This document shows positions 21,220-28,765 of a stretch of 28,765 bases of DNA, one piece after another. The notes under the pieces were generated by a model. It was not told the origin of the DNA and did no database searches. It was given only the letters and a program-made list of their open reading frames with translations. Position 1 is the first letter of the stretch; each line of letters begins with the position of its first letter. A program made the translations under genes and the position numbers. The stretch is from Saccoglossus kowalevskii (taxonomy: Eukaryota; Hemichordata; Enteropneusta; Harrimaniidae), in the NCBI RefSeq assembly GCF_000003605.2, contig NW_003126884.1:260796-289560 (forward strand). Direction: 5' to 3'.

Positions 21220-22549
21220 ACGAGTCTCATATAATCGTAATTTGACTTGCATTTCATTATATTGAGTTAATTAATAATTACCAAGGCATCCAACCATGCA
21301 GGTAAATTTTCTAAACCTTACAGCGTGTTTCGATAATAACGTCAATTTATATTTCATGCATACTTCTTTGTTCAAAGCCTTTTATTTGCAGTAACTTAGC
21401 CATGATCATATCACCATGGTGATACAAATACATGTTCTCAGTATCCGTTTTGAAAAATTACCGATAGTAGAATCATTGTCGTATTCCAGGTAACAATGGC
21501 TCTGTGAATATTTGTGTCACGATAATAGTGTTTCATATGCGAGTATGGTTGGATTTGCTTTTCAGTGTATTAAGCGAGGGAAGTAGTAATTCACCTGTGA
21601 CGTATATGTGCCAGAAGCTACTTCCTTGTCATTAAAGGAATTAGAACCTTTGACATTTATCTTCTTTCTTTTTTTCTGACATAGATCATGTAAACCCATT
21701 CATCTAATATATTATTCAGATCAGTGTATTTCACTTCATTTCTAGCTGTCTCATTATGCTTCCATGCATGCTCGTGAATATTGATAAATTTATAAATTAC
21801 CTCTTGAGACCTTTTACAAACATTGTTCTGTGATAATGGTATATATTGATTGATTGATATAAATAGCTGAGTTTGGTTGAGTGTCTGTAATATTGTAAGT
21901 GTGTGGAAATATTGCTAACATATGCTGTATGTGCTGTTTTTAAAGACAAATACATCATCTGACCATTTCTGACCTCTGTGTACTGATTATATTTATAAAG
22001 CATGTAATACAGTGATTGCATGAGAAATGCAAAGGTATAAACTAAACTTGGTGTATTCTTTCCCTTTTCAATGGACAGCGATAATTAAGCAGAGCTCGCT
22101 AATTTTTTTGTTCAAATTTGAGTGAAGTAATGTATCTCAGTTCTTGTAACATGATTTTGAACAAATGACATACATTGAAACTGCACGTCATACTGGATTA
22201 AATAACACGATGTTTTTTCCCTCCCTGTCTGATCTTCTCCTGGTGCGTATTGTGGTGTATTTATACGATGGTAAGCGGTTGTAATTGTAGTTTAGAAATA
22301 CACATGAAACCTAGCGCAATTAAAAGTTGGAACAAAACTGTAATTTTCTACTTGGAAAATCTCTTTCCCAATTTCTTGATTTTTAGAGCAAAAGTGTGAT
22401 ACTTTACAAAGTAGTCAACAAATCTATAAATCTTATAAATTATTTATAAACTTAAACGTAAGATTTTGTTAATTAATGCAGTACTGTGAGATCATGGTGA
22501 GGCAGTAAAGTGTTGACCAATCACACGAGCTGTCTCATTGATGTTCCAG

Positions 22550-22576
22550 TGCCAGTGATTCTCAGAATTCAGGAAG
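22550..22576 (+). CDS. Candidate 27-nt cassette microexon of TMEM63
   Basis: A 27-nt segment sits between an acceptor-like sequence (pyrimidine-rich CTGTCTCATTG followed by TTCCAG) and a donor-like AAG|GTACCT. Its length is divisible by three, it has no in-frame stop when entered in phase 2, and it leaves in phase 2. That is exactly the phase of the exon 2/exon 3 junction. Inclusion would change Lys67 to Asn, insert A-S-D-S-Q-N-S-G, and continue with Arg-W-T-Q. The insert would fall in the cytosolic linker, where vertebrate TMEM63B is, from memory, alternatively spliced. By chance alone such short phase-matching segments are not rare in 8 kb, so this is a candidate only. Confidence 0.3.
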
Positions 22577-22828
22577 GTACCTGTCTACCAAATCCAATTG
22601 TATTGTTTGAATTTGACTTTATTCAATTGGGTTTATAATTGTTTATCTGCGTATTTACAACTACAAACATGTGCTTGTTGACTGCAGTGTTGTGAAAAAA
22701 TGTGTAATGCTCAACTCAAATTTTTTTCTTCTGTGATAAACATGAATGTTCCAACTTCTAATTGGAAGTGTTGATACCACATGCTGTTCACCTTATGTTT
22801 TATTCTTTTAATATTTCGATAAATTTAT

Positions 22829-23640
22829 TTTCATTTATTCACATCATTCATTGCATGTAGTTCATTAAATAGGTAGGTTTTTATTTATTTACATCATTGC
22901 ATGTAGTTCATTAAATAGGTAGTTTTTATTTATTTACATCATTGCATGTAGTTCATTACATACTAGGTAGGTTTTTATTTATTTACATCATTGCATGTAG
23001 TTCATTACATACTAGGTAGGTTTTTATTTATTTACATCATTGCATGTAGTTCATTACATACTAGGTAGGTTTTTATTTATTTACATCATTGCATGTAGTT
23101 CATTACATACTAGGTAGGTTTTTATTTATTTAAATCATTGCATGTAGTTCATTAAATAGGTAGGTTTTTATTTATTTACATCATTGCATGTAGTTCATTA
23201 AATAGGTAGGTTTTTATTTATTTACATCATTGCATGTAGTTCATTAGGTAGGTTTTTATTTATTTACATCATTGCATGTAGTTCATTGTATAGGTAGGTT
23301 TTTATTTATTTATTTACATCATTGCATGTAGTTCATTAGGTAGGTTTTTATTTATTTACATCATTGCATGTAGTTCATTGTATAGGTAGGTTTTTATTTA
23401 TTTACATCATTGCATGTAGTTCATTGTATAGGTAGGTTTTTATTTATTTACATCATTACATGTAGTTCATTAGGTAGGTTTTTATTTATTTACATCATTG
23501 CATGTAGTTCATTGTATAGGTAGGTTTTTATTTATTTACATCACTGCATGTAGTTCATTACATACTAGGTAGGTTTTTATTTATTTACATCATTGCATGT
23601 AGTTCATTACATAGGTAGGTTTTTATTTATTTATTTATAT
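22829..23640. repeat. Minisatellite, about 17 units with variable linkers
   Basis: A 42-nt core (GGTAGG, TTTTTATTTATTTACATC, ATTGCATGTAGTTCATT) is repeated about 17 times. Units differ mainly in the 1-8 nt linker before the next GGTAGG: AAATA, ACATACTA, A, GTATA or ACATA. Four consecutive units carry ACATACTA, and A and GTATA linkers alternate later. The array degrades into TTTA/TTTACA repeats at its right end (to about 23690). It looks regular but is not a CRISPR array, because the spacers are only 1-8 nt. Confidence 0.95.
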
Positions 23641-23692
23641 ATTTATTTATTTACATTATTTACATTATTTATTTATTTATTTTTTTACACAA
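23641..23692. repeat. Degenerate TTTA/TTTACA tract
   Basis: TTTATTTA and TTTACATTA units continue the minisatellite's T-rich half without its other half. Confidence 0.8.
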
Positions 23693-23794
23693 CTCACAAC
23701 TCGATAAATGTTTATATTTTAACTATTGATCAGTTAATATATTCAACCATTATTTTCTCATTACAAAATTCCATTTGACATTTTCTGTGGTGAT

Positions 23795-24130
23795 TGCAAG
23801 TAATATTTATTGCAAAGAACAAGTCACGCTGTGATGCAAATCAGATTGCAATAGTTGGCTTTTGACTTTTTCTCTAATTCCCTCAGTGTATGCAGCTGCT
23901 CTGATTACCCCTGATAAGCTAGATTAAGTCTTGCTCATTCTAACATGTCAGTTGTTCACTTCTAATGCGTCCTAATTATCAGCAAGTGGGCTGCCTTTGT
24001 CCGCGGTTAATCAGTACGGCTTTGTCACATGACATAAATGATTTTTTAGCTGTTATTAATAAAGAGAGAGTGATACCCGTGTCTCACTTAATAAATGAGA
24101 TGGCTTCATGATGTAATTTTGTTTTCTGTT
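23795..24130. promoter_or_regulatory. Motif-dense segment, possible intronic enhancer
   Basis: Within 330 bp of non-repetitive sequence lie a POU octamer ATGCAAAT (23834-23841), an E-box CAGCTG (23893-23898), GATTA, a GATA site TGATAAG (23912-23918), a homeodomain-type TAATTA (23973-23977 region), CCGCGGTTAATC at 24001 and CACATGAC. Such clustering resembles conserved non-coding elements in developmental genes. It is flanked on both sides by simple-sequence DNA. Single motifs occur by chance often; the call is inference from density and lack of repeats. Confidence 0.3.
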
Positions 24131-24556
24131 TCATCATTCTCTTCATCAGTGTTAGCCAATCATGTATTAGATTGAGGCCATACAAAAAAATGTTTCTGGT
24201 AACTTGCTACAAAACATTGGATACATGGGTAGATAGAGTTTTATTTTTTATTTAATATTGTTGGTTTTAGTTAAGATGTCAAAAATACTCCAACTGTGTC
24301 ATCACAAATAATTTTTTGACACTAGCTAATTTGCATAAAATAATAAAAATTTAAGTAGGATGATTAGCAAAAGCCTTAAATTTAATTGATTAATATCTAA
24401 CGAGTAGCTCAATTAATACCATCATTGTATGTCATTAGAGAGATAACAAAATACTTGCCACATAAAACAGTAGTTTGGTTTTAACACTGCATGCAATGTG
24501 TGTGCTAGTCACGCTTTATACAGAGAAACCAAATTTAATTAATTTTTGGAAGGAAC

Positions 24557-24688
<132 letters not shown>

Positions 24689-24749
24689 TATTTATTTTCA
24701 GTGTATAAGTAACTGTACTGTTTTCTTTTTCCTTCCCTTCCCTATCCAG

Positions 24750-24811
24750 TCAACCCCTTACCTCGGATGGCACCACCAGACAGCAGCAGGGATACAATGT
24801 GTAGGAGGATA
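24750..24811 (+). CDS. Exon-like segment with strong acceptor, ending in a stop
   Basis: A long pyrimidine tract ending CTATCCAG gives one of the best acceptor signatures in the window. Read in phase 0 it encodes S-T-P-Y-L-G-W-H-H-Q-T-A-A-G, then I-Q-C-V-G-G and a TAA at 24809-24811, so it could be a terminal exon following 20641-20724. If spliced instead from TMEM63 exon 2 (phase 2) with a donor at 24799, it would shift the frame and create an early stop in exon 3, the behaviour of a poison exon. The acceptor lies just after a long ATTT microsatellite, whose edge may itself mimic a pyrimidine tract. Confidence 0.18.
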
Positions 24812-24814
24812 ATA

Positions 24815-26950
24815 CATTTGCTTGTTTGTTTGTTCATTTCTCCTCTATATAGTATATATCTCTAAGAATTGATAACTTTATTCTTCTATACTAATCATCT
24901 TAACCTGATTTCATCTATTTTGCATGTCTAGGAATGTTCACACTTTTAATTCATGCAGCCAATCACCTCATAGTAATTTGTTTGCTACTATTACATTGAA
25001 CTGCAATTTAGCTTTACAATTGTGTGCCACATGTGGTGGGATTCTCTTTCAACCTAATCTCGTACTTATTGTCACCGCCATATTGTTCCAAACACTAAAA
25101 CAGCAACATTGCCTGCTAGGTTGCTGACTTGTTTGCTATGCATGCCTGGAGATTGTTACACGATTAAAAAAAGGTTGGGTCGAACCAACTAGGAGACTTG
25201 GAACTACTGGTAACAGTGAAGGATCCGAATACAAATTGAAGATGCAATTATCTTTGAATTGATTTCATCTAATCGTATGTTTTGCTGTATGGCACGCATT
25301 GTAATAGCCATATAGCACACTCTCGTTTGATCTAACCAATCACATAACGATCTTGCAACATGTACGGGTATTGCAAATTACTCATCTTAGCTGGCAATGT
25401 TGTTGTTTTTATTGTTAGGAACACTATATATTGATTCTGTTTCAACTGATGAGCTTAGGGAGTGGACAGAGAAATTACAGGGTCATGCAGTTTTAATAAA
25501 AGATAAAAACATTGATGACCATGACAGCAAAAATCATTGTGAATATCGATAGACAGTTTGAATTTGAATTATAAGTTTGGTTTTCATCATTCCCAGTGGT
25601 CATTTTCTTTTAATAAAATTCTTTCGGCAAGGTGTTTTTTTGTTTTTGTTGGTTTTACATGTAAATGCCACATCAAATGAACAAAATTGGATTCATTTCA
25701 ATTTTCAGTGTACCGGTAACACAATAGTAATATTCCTAAATTTTATGTCCTGAAAGCTAATTTTGAATTCTGTTCACCTTTTTCCTGACAAGTTCATTTG
25801 ACAATTATTTCGGAATAATATACTAGTATGTCACATTTACAATATGACCTTTCTGTTACTGGAGGAATGAATTGACAAACATCAATTCTTGCCTAGTATA
25901 TTTTCTATGTAAAATCATATCAAATAATGGAATACTGTTACCAAAATGTTGTGAGCAAAAATAGATTTGCATTGTTTAACATCACTGAAAACTCTATATA
26001 TTCATTGTAATATCAGTCCACTCCTTATCTGAGGCAGTCGAAAATCTATAAATACCTTGCAAACCAGATTCTACAAGCATGACTAATGCCATGTTGTACC
26101 TTTACCCACTGAAAAACAAAAAATTATATTATTTGGTCTAAAAAGCAAATTAGACTAGAAATTGTGTCTGGATTAAGGTTATACTATTATATGCGTGTTT
26201 TTCCACAGTCTCGTATACACTGGTAAATTATTGATCGATTAATTAATTATCATCTTTATATTATATCATCACATTCACCATGTGCTTGGTTTATTGCACT
26301 TTGCTGGCAATTACATCTATAATGGTATTCAGTGCACCCATTAAATCATTTATAAATGCATCCAGCATCGATGTAACCACATGATTAAAATCTACATGTA
26401 TTTTAAAAATTCAATTTTTCTGGTCACAGCTGTTACTCTCAGATTTCTATCACTCATTGCAGATTATATTTCTACATTCTGTTTGTGCTTTAAATATTCA
26501 TATTTATTATGCATTAAAACTTTGATTTGTTGACTTTAATACGAATGGTGATCAGAGATTTTTAGCGACTATGTTTGTTTTTTATAATGTAAGTGTACAG
26601 ATATCATTATTAGTGACCATGTGCGAATGTACTTTCAAATTGGCAGTGGCTGTGAATCACAGTTAGGATATGACAAAATGAAACACAAATATCAAATGTT
26701 GCTTTCAGAATTTTTAACTTAAATTCTTGGAATGTATTATAATTCTAGAAATCTGACATGCACTAATTGTTTTATTTATCAAGACATGTTTAATTTTCTA
26801 GTTTGGAGAGCAGGCTATGCAATTCACTAGTTTTAAGCCGGTTTTAAGACATATTTTCAATAGAAATGACTAAATATGAGAAGGACATCTCCCAAATTGG
26901 CTACCTTCTCCTATCTTCTGTAACATAGATACAAACCATGCTATTGTTCC
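24815..26950. other. Unassigned part of intron 2
   Basis: AT-rich, apparently low in recent mobile elements. A small open frame at 24924-25127 has no recognised product. No exon of TMEM63 is expected here, because exons 2 and 3 join in frame directly. Confidence 0.5.
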
Positions 26951-26953
26951 ATC

Positions 26954-26997
26954 CAGGTTCATACCTGGGTTAACCAGGTACAACCCCCCCCCCCCCC
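26954..26997. repeat. Overlapping palindromes next to a 14-C run
   Basis: CAGGT-TCAT-ACCTG (26954-26967) overlaps ACCTGG-GTTAA-CCAGGT (26963-26979), followed by 14 consecutive C (26984-26997). It may be the decayed end of a C-rich hairpin element. Confidence 0.7.
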
Positions 26998-27447
26998 TAT
27001 AATTTCAATTCAATTTAGGGCCGCGTAACCGTAGTATTTAACAAATTACGGTATATATACCATACTAGAATCTTTTCTTTTATGCATTGTCAGTATACTT
27101 TGTAGTGCCCACTTCCTAATTATCTGTTGCTCTATCATCTTCAATTTAAATTTTAAATACATCATCAGTTATTTAATTTATTCCTGTGTATACCCTTTAT
27201 CAGGGACCAATAGACTACTAAGTGAACTAGATTAAATTACTTTAGTTTTCTATTTTAATTACATTTATAATTTAATTAATAACTCTAGATTTTATTTTTT
27301 GTCACCATGATGATTGGTAATCCACTTAAGGGATCTTTTTCTTAGAGTACTATATTTCATTCTAATGAAAGTTTGTTTATGAATTAATTTGAATCAAAAT
27401 AACACCTGAACAAATATTTATTTTTTATTTTATATAAAATATTCAAG

Positions 27448-27559
27448 GTGGACACAATTGTTTTATGGGGACCACTCCAAAGACGATACAGGAAGGCCCA
27501 TAAATGATGAAGATGATGAAGAAAGTGCATCTCTGCGGGCACCGCATCAGGAGGATCAG
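27448..27559 (+). CDS. TMEM63: TMEM63 coding exon 3: acidic cytosolic linker
   Basis: Encodes codon 67 (AA from exon 2 plus G gives Lys) through residue 104. The acceptor is an AT-rich tract ending TTCAAG and the donor is CAG|GTATAG in phase 0. It opens W-T-Q-L-F-Y-G-D, which resembles the T-S-L-I-Y-G-E segment I recall from vertebrate TMEM63C at the same place. An acidic, low-complexity stretch follows (N-D-E-D-D-E-E-S at 86-93), and the exon ends H-Q-E-D-Q. This linker is poorly conserved in the family, so identification rests mainly on exact phase agreement with exons 2 and 4 and on the L-F-Y-G-D match. The overlapping antisense open frame (27384-27704) is judged a shadow. Confidence 0.85.
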
Positions 27560-27601
27560 GTATAGTTACACGATTGAAATTAAAATTAAAGTTATTATTG
27601 T

Positions 27602-27720
27602 TGTATGTTTTCATTGGCAGTGTACAATTAAGCAATAAACCACCGCCGGAGGCGGGTATACCACGAGATATTGCACAATTCACAACATATATGTATGTTT
27701 TCATTGGCAGTGTACAATTA
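27602..27720. repeat. 29-bp direct repeat flanking a 61-bp GC-rich insert
   Basis: A 29-bp sequence starting TGTATGTTTTCATTGGCAGT is identical at 27602-27630 and 27692-27720. The 61 bp between carry a small hairpin CCGCC-GGA-GGCGG and the phrase ATACCACGAGATATTG. Either a tandem duplication of about 90 bp that gained a different filler, or an insertion with an unusually long target duplication. Confidence 0.9.
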
Positions 27721-27737
27721 TGTTTAATCCATCCGAT

Positions 27738-27774
27738 GTTAAGTCATGATTAAGTCATGATAAGAGTCATGATT
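27738..27774. repeat. Short tandem repeat of AAGTCATGAT type, three copies
   Basis: AAGTCATGAT, AAGTCATGAT and GAGTCATGAT follow one another at 10-12 bp spacing. The repeated TCATGA is palindromic. Confidence 0.85.
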
Positions 27775-28330
27775 TTGAGTTCTTTTTTATCTTTCCTGCA
27801 TTGTAAATGTCTGTCCTCATTGTTGTCATTTGCAAAGTAATGTTTTGTTTCTTCAACTGTTCCTATAAAAACTGTTTGTTCTAAATTAGTGTTCAACCAT
27901 AGGTCAATGAAGAAAAATCAAACGCAATTTTTAAGAACCAAAAAAAAAGCCACATGCAATTTAGTGATTGGTCAGACATTTCGTGGCAGATAAATTACAA
28001 AAATAATTATTTGGTTGAATTTTTAGATGAAGGGTAAATATTTGTCTGTTACAGCAATATTAATTGAGAAACATGAGTATAAAACAATGATGGTGTCATT
28101 ATGATGACCACATTGTTCATTTTTGAACAAAATTGTTTTGACCTAAATTTAGATGTATTTTTTTTTTTCAGAACTTTTTTTTATATTTGCCATGCAAAAA
28201 AATAATCATACCAAGCAAAGAGTACTTTGTTAGTTTGTATCAATTTTGAATTCTTAATCTTTATTTAATCTATAGATGCTCAATGGGCAAGGTAATAGTT
28301 ACGTCATGTTTTATTTTTTTTTATTTTCAG

Positions 28331-28368
28331 GGCTTCTGTTCATGGATCCCGTCAATATTTAAAATCAA
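28331..28368 (+). CDS. TMEM63: TMEM63 coding exon 4: GFCSW motif
   Basis: A short 38-nt exon encoding residues 105-116 plus two bases of codon 117. The acceptor is a long T-rich tract ending TTTTCAG and the donor is AA|GTAAGT. The product G-F-C-S-W-I-P-S-I-F-K-I matches the strongly conserved vertebrate TMEM63B/C block that begins G-F-C-S-W and precedes the K-D-(D/E)-E motif. It enters in phase 0 and leaves in phase 2, as the flanking exons require. Intron 3 (771 bp) contains a 29-bp direct-repeat structure at 27602-27720. Confidence 0.93.
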
Positions 28369-28690
28369 GTAAGTTTTATAACCATAGGAATTACAATCTA
28401 AGTACGCTCTTATTTTCTTGCAATACATAAAAACAAAACAAAAATTTTCATAACTGTACAAGTTTTTCTGTTGGTGTAGTCAGTTATTCCAGACTACCAC
28501 TTTTGTCATGGGACAAAATTACCAATTACAAAAGTAGAATTTGGTGTTCAAAAAGTTTAAACATAAGCTTTATTGGACAACTATATTTTCCCGTGGATGA
28601 TTATTAAGTTCATGCATTGATTAAATCATAGACATGTCATAAGCTATATCAGCTGTAATTGATGAAGACATGTTTACCGTTGTCTTCCAG

Positions 28691-28765
28691 AGATGAGCAT
28701 ATCAGAGCCAAATCAGGTGTAGACGCACTGCAGTACATCTCATTCCAGAGATACATAATCTGTCT
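28691..28765 (+). CDS. TMEM63: TMEM63 coding exon 5, cut by the window end
   Basis: Starts after a pyrimidine-rich acceptor ending CTTCCAG and stays open to the last base of the window. It completes Lys117 and encodes residues 118-141: D-E-H-I-R-A-K-S-G-V-D-A, then L-Q-Y-I-S-F-Q-R-Y-I-I-C. The block C/S-G-x-D-A-x-x-Y-(I/L)-S-F-Q-R-(H/Y)-I-I is among the best-conserved parts of animal TMEM63 proteins and leads into the next transmembrane helix. The remaining roughly 650 residues of a typical family member (about 800 aa), including the pore helices, must lie beyond the right edge. Confidence 0.94.

Larger units (their letters stand above)
27560..28690 (+). other. TMEM63 introns 3 (27560-28330) and 4 (28369-28690)
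   Basis: Intron 3 is 771 bp with donor GTATAG and acceptor TTTTCAG. Intron 4 is 322 bp with donor GTAAGT and acceptor CTTCCAG. Intron 3 contains a 29-bp direct repeat and short AAGTCATGAT-type tandem repeats. Nothing is recognised in intron 4. Confidence 0.85.

Noticed and set aside
22490-22504. 15-nt microexon-like segment after TTAATGCAG and before GTGAGG
   Set aside because: No pyrimidine tract, and phase 0 entry does not match the exon 2 donor.
22829-23640. CRISPR-like array
   Set aside because: Repeats are regular but the spacers are 1-8 nt from five recurring types, and the DNA is eukaryotic; this is a minisatellite.
27384-27704. 106-codon minus-strand frame
   Set aside because: It is antisense to TMEM63 exon 3 and runs through its splice sites and the intronic direct repeat; the + strand exon explains the openness.

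Overview
The window is eukaryotic nuclear DNA from an animal. It is AT-rich, has no prokaryotic-style gene packing, and carries short exons with GT/AG introns, several MITE-like inverted-repeat elements, retroposon tails, microsatellites and one large minisatellite. The only gene recognised with confidence is the 5' part of a TMEM63 (CSC1-like, OSCA/TMEM63 family) membrane channel gene on the + strand. The types of dispersed repeat suggest a marine invertebrate. An echinoderm or hemichordate would fit and a mollusc is not excluded; this rests on general impression, not on a diagnostic sequence.

Layout. 1-13377 lies upstream of the first coding exon and holds repeats: a 92-bp tandem repeat (1-430), tRNA B-box-like motifs (490-1050), a G/C-tipped MITE (1523-1675), LINE-like 3' ends, two further MITEs (5182-5398, 6251-6443), a 160-bp tandem duplication (9363-9675), a 37-bp tandem repeat (10595-10742), a pentamer microsatellite (10830-10935) and another MITE (11108-11264). 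No promoter could be placed.

TMEM63. Five coding exons were read: 13378-13494, 18967-19049, 27448-27559, 28331-28368 and 28691-28765 (cut by the window edge). All four junctions keep frame (phases 0, 2, 0, 2) and give 141 codons. These cover the extracellular N-terminus, the first transmembrane helix, the DYGR motif, an acidic cytosolic linker, the G-F-C-S-W motif and the start of the next conserved block (Y-I-S-F-Q-R). Introns are 5.5, 8.4, 0.8 and 0.3 kb.

Intron 1 holds a long dispersed-repeat array (about 15300-17900) interrupted by a retroposon tail and a 1.16-kb TIR element (15774-16933). Intron 2 is the most unusual part. It has a 27-nt candidate microexon whose phase fits between exons 2 and 3 (22550-22576), three exon-like segments that could form a nested or alternative transcript (19297-19361, 20641-20724, 24750-24811), a 17-unit minisatellite with a variable linker code (22829-23640), a motif-dense segment resembling an enhancer (23795-24130) and a 33-copy ATTT microsatellite.

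All functional statements rest on reading the sequence and on recalled family features; no database search was possible.
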